From Chimonanthus salicifolius (lineage: Eukaryota; Streptophyta; Magnoliopsida; Laurales; Calycanthaceae), in contig CM023541.1 of the NCBI GenBank assembly GCA_013350335.1, positions 62,561,413-62,625,412 of the forward strand: a DNA stretch of 64,000 nt. Direction: 5' to 3'. The notes under the pieces are model-generated. The model was not told the DNA's origin. It was given only the letters and a program-made list of their open reading frames with translations, and searched no databases. Position 1 is the first letter of the stretch. Every line of letters begins with the position of its first letter. Shown here piece after piece: positions 15,001 through 26,015 of the stretch. A program made the position numbers and the translations under genes.

Positions 15001-18000
15001 ATGAACTTAATTCATAGTTATCTTTTGTTAATATCTTTAATATATGTTTATATAAAATATGGGATCTTAAATGCAAAATCCAAAGATATTAACTATTAAA
15101 AGGAAAGCTTCTGACTTTTAAGAAAAAGATTAAGTTTATTAAAAAAATCACATTAAAAAAAATAAAATAATTAAAAATTAATGATAATTTACCTCAAAAG
15201 TAATACTGATAGAATATATAAGATGATTTGGAGCTACCGCCACATGGCACCAATATGATGCAAATCTATTGGTTTGAAACATCTATCCTTAAATGTCAAG
15301 TCTACTAACTATCACCTTCATTGAATCAATCAAGCCGTGGATTTGAAGGGTACAAAGTTTAGAAGTTGAAAATAATAATTGAAGTGATCAAAATTTTGTG
15401 CATTTAAAAAGTATTGACTTGATTGATCTAATGGCAGCAATTATGTAGGCCCTATGTTCAAGCATAAGCCTTTGAATCAACTTGTTTCCATCATGACTGG
15501 CTGGCCCCAGTGCCCCATATAGGGCTACAAATTACAATACCCCTTAGACAGAAGATATGTAAATCAAATGAATAAATATGGTAATACAAAATCTGAAACA
15601 TAATTCTACAAATTAAAACAAAAAATAAAATATTCAATACATAGGCAATGTTCAGTATAAATTTGACAAGAACCTCTGACACAATTGCTAAGTGTTCATT
15701 ATCACAACAAAAAGTTGTGGGTTCAAGTCATGTCACCATCTCAAAAAGAAAGTTCTAAAAATTTAAAAATTATAAAAACATAATATAACAACTAGTGAAA
15801 ATCTTAAAAAGGCAAAGATAATATTAAAATGACCAAAATAATTAAAAAATAATAATTTAGTTGGCACTTTATCATCATGTATTGTCACATTTCTCCACTT
15901 GAAAAGTCCAACGCACTCCACAAGGCCACATAAAGGTGAAAAATACAAATAACGACTAAATTGGATAATAAAATGCACAATATAAAAAATTTAAAAGGGA
16001 AGCGAATATTTTAATAGATGAAAGTCCATGTATTCTTTTAGCAACTTAATGATGTATTTACTATTTTCTCAAAAATATTTCAAGAAATTTAAAAATATAA
16101 ACAATATCTAAAAGGTTAAAATTTGTAAACTCCCAACAAATTAATAATAAATAGAAAGTATCTAAATTCTAATAAATAGATAAATAAAGTTGGGAAGTAA
16201 TTTTTACACTGGTTTTTGTTAATGGTACACCAAAGAGGATTTCTTTTCCAAAATTTCGGTTTTACCCATCTCTTCCATCGATGGGTCTCCTGAAAGATGG
16301 AACGGAGAGGGGCGGTGGCTTGTTTCCAAGTTGTTGACTAACTGCCATGTTCAACTAGTTGGCCGAGATAGATCGAGAGAACCTCTTGCTCATGCTTTGG
16401 GAGCTTTGCGCATCTAGGTTCTTGGATAAAGAGGAGGACGAGTTCGACTCTGCTCCACTCGTCTTTGTCAATGTCTACTGGAATCAAATGAGTGAGTTGT
16501 ATAGACCGTCTTTGTTGCGAATCCACAAGGAGGGAAGGCGGCTCGTTTCCAAGTTGTTGACTAACTACCATGTTCAACTCGTTGGCTGAGTTGGACCGGG
16601 AGAACCTCCTGCTCATGCTCCGAGAGCTCTGCACATCTGGTTTCTTTGAGAAAAAAGAGGACATGTTAGACTCTGCTCCACTCGTCTTTGCCGACGTCTG
16701 CTAGAATCGAACGAGATGTATAGACCGTCTCCGTAAAATCTCAAGAAAGAATGAAGAATTCGAATATGGATTCTCTAAATGGAAGGAACATAAAGAGAGG
16801 AGAGGGTAAAAGTGGAATTTTGAAGGAAAAAAATCATCTACAGTGTACCATTAACACAAACCCACGGTGTAAAAATCAATTCCCATAAAGTTTTGTAGAA
16901 CATAAACAATTATATTGAAAGATAATTAAAACAAAAAATGAAAATTAGTTAAAATTAATGGCAAATTGGCAATAGAAAAGCTATAATGAATGGGCATGTA
17001 AGACATTGATAGGACAAAATTTGAAATTAAGTGGATAACTCAAAACTAATGAATAAAAGTACAGCCTATTGAGTTTTTGAAATGAAATCAAAAAAGTGTC
17101 AAAATTCTAAAGAATAAAATAAATCTGAATTAATTTAAAAAGGAAAAGAACTTTCCTAATAACAAGTAAAAAAAACAAAAACAAAAAAATAATAGCTAAT
17201 AAAAGAGTTGTCAAAATCAAGAGAGTAAAAAATAATATTAAAATGCTTTAAACCATGGTGGTTAAAATATTACAATTCATACGATATGATAAGAGGAACT
17301 GATTCGTTTATCAACAAATCTTACGATTCGTATAAATAATAAAATTATGGGGTTATTAGGAGTGTGAAAGTATAAAACACTTCGTTTTAATGGTTCTTAA
17401 GGCTTGAGTTAAAGAGCATTTAAGACCTTTCGATTTTTTTAGGTTTTTTAGTTCATTATTGACTTTTCACAGTATAGTTGGATTATATACTGGTCTTATA
17501 CTTTTGGGAGTTGGAGCATTGAAATTTGAGCTCCAATGAACTAATTATATATAATTCACTTAATATTGAAAGAAAGTTGGAGAATTGCTCATATTATTAT
17601 ATTTTAGATATATTTTACGTTATTTCATATATTAAATATTTTTTAGAGGAAAACACTTATGAATCTTACGATTCTACAATTTACGATACACGATTTGCGA
17701 TTGAAGATGTATTAACGATTTACGATACGATTCGATTTTCACAACATTGCTTTAAACAATTTGAAATTTAAAATCTATGGTGGCACCCTACCCAATACTG
17801 CAAATTGTCACGTTTCTCCACTTGACACCAAATCAACCACTAAATACCATTAGATTGAGTAGAACATAAATATAGGCTATATGCAACACTATCATCCCAG
17901 AACATCCTTAATAGGTCAAATAAATAATTTAGCAACTATTGTAAGGTTGAGCACCAAAAAAAGGGTCAAATTTGAGCAAGAATAGCTAATAGAATAGGAA

Positions 18001-20791
18001 AATGGGTCATAGGGATGACTTTACTACGTTGGAAGGACTTGACTCTCCCATTGGATAAAACTGCCCCATCACCTCTCTGAAAGGAAACATGTCATACTAG
18101 TTTGTTTAGGACAGATAAAGGAATATTTGAACCATTTATTGCCAAACTCGGAAAAAGATTGAAGGCACAGTGATGTTCAATAAGCATTAATTAATCAAGT
18201 ACGCACACAACTATCCAGGAAACAGCAATGACTCTTGTTCAAATGTATTTTGTTTTAGATCATGCACCTAAAAGATACGGAGGGTACTGCCCTTCTGCAT
18301 GAGTTGTCAAATCACCAACTAATAGTGGAGATACTAACACAGTTAATCCTCCCAAATGTCCCTTTTTCTTAAAAACAGTCCTCCCAAATGACCTTTACGA
18401 TTGGGTATTTTGTCACCAGGTTTTTGCATTGGCCACTTAATTGCTCCTGGTTTAATGGTGCAACATAGACACTCTCCAATTAAACCTATGGCAGCTGCAA
18501 AACTGAACAAGCTAGGAAATGTATTCTCATAGAGGTTCATCAAAAACTATAGAAAACAATGTCGCCCGCTATGTATCAAAAGACTGTTGTTAAATGTCAT
18601 TTCATTGCAGAAGAAAAATTAACAATGAAAGTATATAAATCAGAAATGGCCATATAAGGAAGGCCTTGAAAATGGCCCCAATAGACAAGAATTGTTTAAG
18701 GTAGTTCAAGCACAAACATAGAAACCAGAAACAACCCCCATATGAAAAACAGAAAGGTTACAAGTAAAATGAACAATGAGGGAGGCTACCAAAAATCTGG
18801 ATTAAAGTGATAAAAAGGGACATGATGGACTGTGAGATAATGGATGATTTTGATAGGGTCGAACTCAAAAGGTTGACCTCAGATAGATGACATTAGTGCA
18901 TTTAAAAAAAAACAAATATGATAGAAGGGATTATTGGTGACGATGATTATGCTGAGGAGGGAAAGATCTCTTGTAGTCAAATGCATGCTTTGCAATCTGT
19001 GTCCCTTTAACAACTGGTCATCAAGGTAGGCCATTAGATCTAAACCAGCCTCTACACGTGGAAACCGTAACAAATATCACTCAAATCAGATTGATGTTCC
19101 CCATGGGAGTGAAAGTTATTATTCATGTACAATCACAAATTCTATTTTACAGGGATAAAGATCATTTCAATCCTCTGGTCAGTACCACTCTGATATAAAA
19201 ACACCCATTGGCAAATTAGAGAACCATCTTTAATGGAATAGTCTACCTCAACGAGAATTGAGATCCACAAAGAGTCTCTAGCAAAAGTTGGTATTGATAA
19301 GCAAAGTCCAACTTTGGAAATATCTTCTTCTAACTAGTTTTGGAATTAGGGAATCTAGGGTCAATAAGCAAAGTCCAACTTTGGAAATATCTTCTTCTAA
19401 CTAGTTTTGGAATTAGGGAATCTAGGGTCCTCTTAGGGGAGGATGTTTGTTTTATTGTGTTTTTCTTTCTTTTTTTGTTTTCCTTGTCTCTTTTTTCTTT
19501 TACTTTTTCGTCTTGATCCAAGTATATCTCTCTTATACCTTGATCATTCTCTTGTAACCCCTTTTCATTTTAATGGTATCAGTCGTTAATGTTTCAAAAT
19601 AAAAGTCTCCGGAGAATACATGGTACACATCCATGTATCTGGCTACATAGGATACTTTTTACTAAGCTGCTGAAGTACCATACATCAAATGTGTTGTCAT
19701 AGTGATTCATCAGAAAATAAAGACCACTTTCATTCATGAGTAGCTCCTTTTCTTTCTTTTGAAACAGTACCTAGAAAATTATATAAATAAGAAAGAAAAG
19801 GTAAAAGTACAATGCTCAGTACAAGAGAGAGGTACATTTGTGCATGTCCATGTGTTTATGTAGTGGTGAATGTCAATCAACCAATTGATGATCAAAATAG
19901 TGAAATACCAGAAATATCACAAAATTGAGACTTCAGCTATACTCACAACTTTAAAGCATTAATGACAATGCTCCCACCAGACCCTCCACCCCCTCTTGTA
20001 CATCCATCACCACCTTCTGCAGATACAGACCCAGCTATATATATAACATCCTTCACTTTAAACATCACACGGCCTCCTCCATTCCCTCCAAATTCCTCGT
20101 CCGCAGAAGCACTGGCCCCTTTACTACCATAATTCCATGGTTCAAACAGAGTAGACCAACCGTAAACATCCCCACCCCAAACATTTGTTCTGTTCTTATT
20201 CAAACAAGAAGCACCTCGGCCTCCATGCCCTCCACCAGATCCATCATGCCCAATTGGAGTGCCACTGGTCTGAGCAGGTGGCAGCCCACCTAATGCTGTA
20301 GTGTTTATAGACGAATAGTGATCCAAATATAGATTGGTGGCATACACAACTACAGAGCCAGCAACAAGTGATGCATACTGACCAACAAAAACGTCGCCAG
20401 ACAAGTTGAAACTTAGGAAACAGCCTTTAATGGGGCAATAAATTGAAATATGCGGCAATATTTGCAGATTTCCAGACCCATGTATATAAAGATCATCTTC
20501 TATATGCAAGCTTGAGTTTAGCAGGCAGGTTGTGTTCAATGAGCCAACACCTTTCAAAGCCTCACATGACACCGAATTATTCCAAGATGAAAGAGATGAT
20601 ATTCTAATATGATGAAAGGTACTATTTTCATAATCATTACTTAGAACTGATTCAGCATGGTTCTGAAACTGGACTCCTAATTCAAGGCCATTGACAGTAT
20701 AAGACCCTGAACTTGAAAGAAATGTGGATATGAAAACAAGGCTCGATAGAATGAACCCATGAAAGTACCCATGGTTTAGCACGGGATGCAT
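453..20791 (-). CDS. Large secreted glycine-rich protein (At4g32920/At5g47020-like), 5' part of the gene
   Basis: Eight exons join in phase: 19947-20791, 13633-13745, 10658-10860, 7639-7758, 4948-5076, 4720-4845, 657-718 and 453-552. All have GT/AG borders. They total 1698 bp (566 codons); the gene continues below position 1, since family members run to roughly 1400 residues. The start is the ATG at 20789-20791; the upstream GTG is not a plant start. An N-terminal hydrophobic stretch (GFILSSLVFISTF) looks like a signal peptide. Next come CEALKGVGSLNTTC, the Gly-rich blocks GSGGGHGGRGA and GGGGSGGS, GGGGGGRISLDC, a MWNSKIQIDGGG segment and PPEDCHVNSSLSF. These match the family block by block. 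I recall no defined biochemical role; a secreted or membrane-anchored surface protein is inferred. Introns reach 6.2 kb and are filled with transposon debris, yet every exon visible here is intact. Confidence in identity is high, in function low. Confidence 0.85.
2750..3960 (+). mobile_element. LINE (L1-type) 3' fragment: zf-RVT and RNase H remnants
   Basis: Frames on the plus strand give NKIPPRVQAFIW (2845 region), then a cysteine/histidine-bearing zf-RVT-like segment (CELEEESAKHLMC). An RNase H domain follows with KFNIDG near 3395 and a C-terminal NRVVDFLAKD near 3735. The frames are broken by small indels. The piece ends in nine As at about 3951. It lies in sense opposite to the host gene, inside the 4-kb intron 719-4719 of the glycine-rich protein gene. 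It is 5' truncated, with no intact RT and no clear target-site duplication. Confidence 0.75.
5953..6003. repeat. (TA)n(GA)n compound microsatellite
   Basis: About 17 TA units run directly into about nine GA units, within intron 5077-7638 of the glycine-rich protein gene. Confidence 0.95.
6425..7180 (-). mobile_element. LINE 3' fragment with RNase H domain
   Basis: On the minus strand VKFNTDG (near 6955) marks the start of a LINE RNase H domain. FVHVCKLAIGVADFLTKVG (near 6600-6660) is its C-terminal H...ADFL-K motif. The 3' end is a T-rich stretch on the plus strand at about 6430. Stops and frameshifts are present. It lies in intron 5077-7638 in the same orientation as the host gene. The upstream limit is uncertain and may extend to about 7380. 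Confidence 0.65.
8866..9990 (-). mobile_element. Internally deleted LINE: RT start fused to zf-RVT/RNase H end
   Basis: On the minus strand one continuous frame reads KNSFVTLIPKREG then HFRPISLI, the beginning of a LINE reverse transcriptase. It passes directly into WKEQNGRIFEGKK, which normally follows the zf-RVT region far downstream. The RNase H start CKFNVDGAAKG follows near 9450-9480. The catalytic core of RT (the YADD region) is missing. The 3' end is T-rich on the plus strand at 8862-8870. The element lies in intron 7759-10657 of the glycine-rich protein gene. Confidence 0.65.
10220..10546 (+). mobile_element. Possible LINE 3' terminal fragment with A-rich tail
   Basis: A T-rich, non-conserved 3'-UTR-like stretch ends in an A-rich tail at 10522-10545 on the plus strand. 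This resembles the 3' ends of plant LINEs. No conserved protein motif is visible, so the call is tentative. It lies in intron 7759-10657. Confidence 0.35.
12250..12722 (-). mobile_element. LINE fragment: endonuclease C-terminus and linker
   Basis: The minus-strand frame 12483-12722 carries FDRCLVS, LPRLILDHWPLLLDT (the endonuclease SDH-type motif, Ser replaced by Leu) and GPSPFRFK. After a frameshift the linker to RT follows (GFILAQKL, then SEQARNLTEEDRFLNKI). This is the order expected in L1-type ORF2. It lies in intron 10861-13632 of the glycine-rich protein gene. Confidence 0.65.
12760..13150 (-). mobile_element. Second LINE fragment with RNase H start
   Basis: On the minus strand HFTFNVDGIARG (near 12965-13005) is the start of a LINE RNase H domain. 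On that strand it lies upstream of the endonuclease piece at 12483-12722. A single LINE has the opposite order, so these are two insertions or a rearranged one. Confidence 0.5.
14690..14905 (+). mobile_element. SINE-like element with poly(A) tail
   Basis: A box-B-like GTTCGATTTAC lies near 14770. A GAAGGATTAGTCGGGTG motif, common near the 3' end of plant tRNA-derived SINEs, lies near 14850. The unit ends in twelve or more As at 14893-14905. A GC-rich body in an AT-rich intron supports an insertion. No target-site duplication was resolved. It lies in intron 13746-19946 of the glycine-rich protein gene. Confidence 0.55.
15670..15740 (+). mobile_element. tRNA-like (SINE head) remnant
   Basis: A box-B-like GGGTTCAAGTCATGTC lies at about 15717, with a possible box-A region about 40 bp upstream. 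There is no cloverleaf, so this is at best a degraded pol III promoter remnant. Confidence 0.25.
16192..16884. mobile_element. Non-autonomous TIR element carrying a duplicated gene-like fragment
   Basis: The ends are inverted repeats of about 80 bp: GGGAAGTAATTTTTACAC at the left, and GGGAATTGATTTTTACAC read inward from the right. Identical 8-bp direct repeats ATAAAGTT flank it at 16184-16191 and 16885-16892. The interior is markedly more GC-rich than the surroundings. It contains two diverged tandem copies (about 16308-16527 and 16528-16745, offset about 220 bp) of a coding-like segment with the shared peptide DRENLLLML. The 8-bp duplication suggests a hAT-like element, but a Mutator-like one with an eroded 9-bp site is not excluded. 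I do not recognise the source of the captured fragment. Confidence 0.8.
17250..17770. repeat. Imperfect inverted-repeat (MITE-like) region
   Basis: Repeated motifs of the kind TTACGATTCGTA and TACGATACGATTCG occur in opposite orientation at the two ends of an AT-rich stretch. A similar AT-rich sequence begins at about 50855. The limits and duplication are not resolvable by eye. Confidence 0.3.
19298..19431. repeat. 67-bp direct tandem repeat, two copies
   Basis: The segment beginning GCAAAGTCCAACTTTGG at 19301 recurs without visible change at 19368, giving a 67-bp period. The near-identity suggests a recent duplication. It lies in intron 13746-19946. Confidence 0.9.
19755..19870 (-). mobile_element. 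Possible short LINE 3' tail
   Basis: The plus-strand sequence CTTTTGAAACAGTACC resembles the reversed 3' ends of the LINE copies at 6430, 8866 and 63022. No coding motif accompanies it. Confidence 0.25.
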
Positions 20792-21839
20792 CACCTTTCA
20801 CGGAAATATAGAAGCAAGCAGAAAATTAATTGTTTCTGAACAGAATTGCACATAAAGCTCTGCATCCATTCAGACTTCAGACATTGATCCCTAAACCTAT
20901 ATTAGAAAGTAGAGCGGATCAGAAGCTTCAGCATTAGTTTATGTAATGCAGGCTTGAGTCACAAACCATCTTCTAGGTTATTCAAGATTAGAAAATGATC
21001 CCAACAGCTTTTGTGTTCATTGTTTGGAGAAAACGCCGTAAGTGCACTGACTTTAGAACCATAATTGAAGAAGAACCAACATAGCAAACAGTTACAAGAG
21101 CGCTACAGAGTAATCAGGAAGGACAGACAGCAACCTGCAAATGAAGCAATGTGTCAGAGACTGAACTTGTACAGGTAAATATGAAGAACAAGTAATTGCT
21201 GTGATTAAAAAAATCCCCAAGATAAGAACAAATTAGTGATGGGTGTAAATTAGAAGACAACTGTTTATTTGATCAGCCATGAAGAAAAGGACCAAGAAAT
21301 GGGCCTAGTTAAACAATATATTTATAGAAAGAAAAAGGAAAAGAAAGGCTATTTAACTCCAAATAATTCATGCTTTCTTCAAATAATAACAACCAATTGG
21401 TGCTAATAGGTGCATAGATCACAGATTCAGTACACATATGATCCTGAATAAGATTCAGATTCCAAAAACGAAGACATAACAAACCCAACCTAGAATACAA
21501 TTCAGATATACCTTAAGATTCTTAGCTTAAATGTTTTACCAACATTCCATCATCTTTGCATGAAACATTTATCCAATGCTACAATGCTGTTGTTATTATC
21601 AAATGGAGTGTTTTTGGTATGGGTTGAGCCAACATCTGAGTTGCGCCTAATCTTGCAATGGCCCAGGTTCCACCGACATATTAGCTCGCAAGCAGATTGG
21701 AACTATGAAATAGATAGCTTCCATCTCATCGGCACCGGCTCATTTTTTGCTACCTAATGATTTCATTCAGCAAGTAGAACATAATAGATATTGGGAATTT
21801 TTAATGTACATTCAAAAAGATCACATAAATATGTAATCT

Positions 21840-21965
21840 TGATTGAATCCTGGTCTCACCTGATGCACAAGGCTTGTGGGTAATTTTGTGTATTATGGGG
21901 ATTAGTCCCTCCTCCAATTTGGAGTGAGATACCAATGTTATCCAAAAAACAAAAACAAAAAAGAT
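21840..21965 (+). mobile_element. SINE-like 3' fragment
   Basis: GGGGATTAGTCCCTCC followed by GAGTGAGATACC and an A-rich tail (AAAAAACAAAAACAAAAAAG) resembles the 3' part of plant tRNA-derived SINEs such as the one at 14690. The 5' part is not recognisable. Confidence 0.4.
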
Positions 21966-22006
21966 GCATTTTGACTGAAAAAGGGATTTCAAAAAACTGA
22001 AAATGA

Positions 22007-22380
22007 GATGTTCACCCACGCACTGGGTCGCATGGTATTACCATGCACACTTAGGCATAGGGGCCACCAAATGGGGTGGTGATGGATCCATTGCAATGGT
22101 TCGTCCTTCAATATGTTGTCCACAAAAAATCTCCATGATCGGATTGATCGAGCCATATTTTTAACGCCAAAAAGTTTAGAGATTAAAAAAATATTAAAAA
22201 TAATGAAATTTTAAGAGCTTTAAAAATATTGCTTTATTAATCCAATGATGGTAATTTGGTAGACAACATATTGAATGCAAAATTATTCCAACGGGCCCAT
22301 CACCATCCCATTTAGAAGGCCCTCCACCTAGGTGCGCACATTACCGTGCGACCTAATGTAAGGGTGAACATTTCATAAGA
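22007..22380. mobile_element. Palindromic MITE-like element
   Basis: The left end GATGTTCACCCACGCACTGG continues with GGTCGCATGG. It is matched by the reverse complement of the right end, which starts AAATGTTCACCC and has GGTCGCACGG. Complementarity extends into an inner part that includes AATATGTTGTC. The whole unit is about 370 bp and could fold into one hairpin. No convincing target-site duplication was found. Confidence 0.65.
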
Positions 22381-23254
22381 AGAAAAGGGGCCCTAAAGGG
22401 AACTAAAAAAGCTGAAATATGTAGTAAGCCATGATGTATGAGAGGAGCCCTCGTAGATATTCATTTGAAGAGAAAACCTTCTTCCTTAAATGCCTTCCAC
22501 AGTACATCTTCCATGTTCAAACAGAATTTCTGGAAATATGAGACTAAAAGAGCAGAACACCATCTGTGAAGCTACAGCAGAATTATAATCCATTTCCAAT
22601 TATGGGTATTCACAAACTAGACATTACGCCCGAGTTGACTCAAATTGATAAATTCCAAGCTAAGCAAGCCAGTGAATCAGACTGAGCTTTGTCAGAAAAT
22701 CACAGAAAAACTTGCCGAGTTACTCAATTAGACTGTGATTCCAAATTGAATTTCAGTTTCAGATTCTTTAAACCATTGTCATCTCAAAAACAGCATGTAT
22801 GGTTTTTCACTCTGTTGAATGTATATGTATCAAGCTACTAAATAACCAAAAAAGGTGAAAAAAAATCTCAAAGATAAAACTAGCATGTTTGGATGTCATT
22901 TCAAAACCAGCTCAATTCCAACTCCAAAGCTAACTAAATCCCCTACATTGTCAACATCAGATGCTCGCATCAAAACGAATCAAGAAAATCAAATAAGGCA
23001 AAAGACTGAGGAGTTCAAATCTATGTCGAGCACAAATCTACCAAATCGCATTTCCGATTTCACAGTTCTCGCTGGAAAATCAATCATCAGCAAGTATGTA
23101 AACTAAACCGTAGAAATTCAACAAGAATTCAACAGAAAAGGAAGAATCCGAGTTTCAGATTCTACGGATTCTTCAGATTCAAATGAGACAAATAGAAATC
23201 ACCAGAACGACAACAGAAAAAAGGGGGGAAAGAAAAAATCGATCAAGAGAGATA

Positions 23255-23400
23255 CAGAAAGGAAGTGATGTTTTACCGGATTTTGATTGAGATCAAGAAA
23301 TGGAGAAAAAACCCTAGAAACTCTTTTGAATCTGTCGGACTTCTCCCACTCTCTCTCTGGCCCTTTATTTTCTTCTTTATAGTTTTTTATCAGTTTCAGT
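23255..23400 (-). promoter_or_regulatory. Probable promoter/5' leader of the glycine-rich protein gene
   Basis: Read on the minus strand, a TATA-like ACTATAAAG near 23378 is followed by a CT/GA-rich tract and a CTAGGGTTTT motif. A good splice donor (CCG|GTAAAA) follows near 23277. This is the usual look of a plant transcription start with a leader intron. About 2.4 kb would separate it from the ATG at 20791. The assignment is inferred from position and motifs only. Confidence 0.35.
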
Positions 23401-23924
23401 CGCTTTTCTTTTTCGTCAGCTTTTCTTTTTCTTTTTCTTTTTCTTGTCATGCAATAAAAATATTCTTTTTTTTTCCCTCCCTCGACTCGAGCAAGTCCAA
23501 TAGTGGTCGTAGGCTTTAGCTTCGCTGGAACCGGGGCTCCGCAGACGCCAATATGATAATACTAATGCTTAAATATACAATAAATAAATACATGTTTTAT
23601 TATTTATTCTAATTTTAATAATATATTTTGTCGTAATTTTAGTAATATATATTAATTTCTGAAATATCAACATCAATAATGATAAAATTTTATTTTACCA
23701 TTTATCTTTTACTATTTAAATTGAATGAATATAAATTATTAATAAATTAATTTTTATCATAAGTCAACATGTTATTTGATTTTAAAGACAAAAAAGTTAC
23801 AATCAATAGTTATAAAGTTATAAATTCAAATCGAGTCATGATGTGAGTCACAATCTATCGATATCAAAATTGTCCCTTACTTTTGGCCGTGCATTTAGAG
23901 ACACCTGTTTTTTTTTTTTATTAT

Positions 23925-25209
23925 ACACTAGTTTTCAAAATTTTCCGTCCCACTTTTGATCTTATAACGATTCTGCAGTTTATTTTATTATTTTATTTTT
24001 GTGATTGTATGATTCCGAATGATTCTAATCGTTAGAAATGCTCGGAATAAATGCCAGAATGCTACAGTAAGGTATTATTTAAATAATAAAATTTTATTTA
24101 AATTTTAAATTATTTTTTAATTACTGTATATTTCCAAAATTTCTCAAATTAAATATCTGAACTAATTACGATAACATGATATAAATACTTTAAGACTTAA
24201 AGGTTTTTTGACACTTCTAAATACTTAAAATACAGTGTTTTACAAATAAAAGTATCCTTAGATTGTGCCGAAAATACATTTGGAAATAGTCAAAAGATCT
24301 TAAAGTCATAAAGTATTTTTATAGATTATCGTAATTAATCTGATATTCAATTTGAGAAATTTTAGAAATACACAACTATCTATGTTTTAAAGAATATTTT
24401 ATTATAGCATCGGCAATATAGACCGTTAACTTTTTAAGTACTATGTATTTCTAAAATTTCTTAAATTGAATATTCGGACTAATTACGATAATTTGATAAA
24501 AATACTTTAAGACTTTAAGGTCTCTTGACACTTCCAAATGTACAGTGTTTTATAAATAAGGGTATCCCTAGGTTGTGCTGAAAACACATTTAGAAGTGTC
24601 AAAAGACCTTAAAGTCTTAAAGTATTTTTATCAGGTTATCGTAATTAGTCCGGATATTCAATTTGAGAAATTTTAGAAATACACAGTGCTTAAAAAATAA
24701 CTGTCTATGTTTTAAAAAATATTTTATTATAGCATCGGCAATATAGACAGTTATTTGTTAAGCACTGTGTATTTCTAAAATTTCTCAAATTGAATATCCA
24801 AACTAATTATAATAACCTGATAAAAATACTTTAAGACTTTAAAGTCTTTTGACACTTTCAAATGTGTTTTCAGGACAGCCTAAAGATATCTTTATTTGTA
24901 AAATACTAGATTTTAAGCATTTGAAAGTCTCAAAAAACCTTAAAGTTTTAAAGTATTTTTATCATGTTATCGTAATTAGTCCGGATATTTAATTTAAAAT
25001 TTTTTAGAAATACACAGTGATTAAAAATAACTTTAAAATTTTAAATAAAATTTTATTATTTAAATAATATGTTACTGTAGTATCCTGACATTCAGATCAA
25101 ACAGTAACCTGACATTCAGATCAAACGATTAGATTCGTTCGAATGATAAAAAATAAACTGCAGAAACAGCAAATGGTAATTTTACCAAAAATTTTGAAAA
25201 TGGTAGTGT
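23925..25209. repeat. 1.29-kb palindrome built of alternating inverted units (family A)
   Basis: The outer arms match as an imperfect inverted repeat (ACACTA...TTTTCAAAATTTT at the left, its complement at 25190-25209; CTGCAGTTTATTTT also paired). Inside, a unit of about 115 bp recurs with alternating orientation. It includes CTAATTACGATAA, AAAAATACTTTAAGAC and CACTGTGTATTTCTAAAAT. Forward copies start near 24113, 24440 and 24757; inverted copies near 24290, 24585 and 24910. The same unit forms the core of 46531-48008. There is no open frame of interest. The structure could fold as several hairpins or one long one. Confidence 0.85.
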
Positions 25210-25642
25210 TAGAAAGTTTTTACCTTTTAAAACTATCTTAAATGAGATTTCAAATCGAATTTTACTCTGTTTCATATTCTAAGATACACTAACTAATATG
25301 GAATTACGGGTCCCATCAAAACTAATTGATTATTTTTTTATTTTTTACTTACACTATTTTCATACTTATTATCATCTTAAATTTTATCTAATACAAACTT
25401 ATTTTGAGATAAGTTAATGATTGGATTAAGCTTGAGTCTTATCAATAGTTGAAAACTTTTAACCTTTAAATTTGTATTTAGGGTTTTTCAAGTTGATCTA
25501 TTGTACCTTTACTTTAAATTAAATATATTAAATTAACTCATTCTAACTATCTCTATCAATTCTATAGAAAATTAGTCTTGAATTTAATAATGAACTCACA
25601 TCAAAATAATTTTTTAATATACATGGGGCATGAAATCTTGCA
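25210..25642. other. AT-rich interval, nothing recognised
   Basis: No gene, structural RNA or clear repeat is visible between the palindrome and the start of the segmental duplication. Confidence 0.5.
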
Positions 25643-25929
25643 CAAATTCAACCCAGATATGCTGAATGTGATATGCATTATCTTGTTTAAGAACATTGTA
25701 GAATTACAAGGGTTTTGCATTGTTTAAGAATCTTGCATGAATTACAAGGGTGTTAGGTGCAAAGTTTTAGCTCATTCAATTATTTTATTTATTTGAATTT
25801 ATTTTTTAAATTTTAATTATTTTTTGAACCGCAACATATACAAACCTCTTAAAATATTTAACTAATCTTTTGAGCATGTACAAACCTCTATATCTATATA
25901 TACTGGATAACATTAAAGAAAATAACCCT

Positions 25930-26015
25930 TTTTATGTTCAGAGTGACTTGAATCCAAAATCTCTTGCATCTGAGGTGGGTTATTGACTGCCAAACCAATT
26001 CTCATGAGTTAAATT
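25930..26015 (-). mobile_element. tRNA-like (SINE) remnant inside the duplication
   Basis: On the minus strand a box-B-like TTTGGATTCAAGTCAC is preceded by GAGAATTGGTTTGGCAGTCA, which could be a worn box A. The same sequence recurs in copy 2 at about 53075-53160, so it predates the duplication. Confidence 0.3.

Larger units (their letters stand above)
20800..23250 (-). other. Non-coding leader/intron interval upstream of the glycine-rich protein gene
   Basis: I see no coding exon here. It probably holds the 5' UTR and leader intron(s) of the gene beginning at 20791. It also contains a SINE-like fragment (about 21840-21965) and a palindromic MITE-like element (about 22007-22380), listed separately. 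Confidence 0.4.

Noticed and set aside
20792..20794. GTG codon as start of the glycine-rich protein
   Set aside because: Plant nuclear genes start at ATG; the next codon (20789-20791) is ATG.
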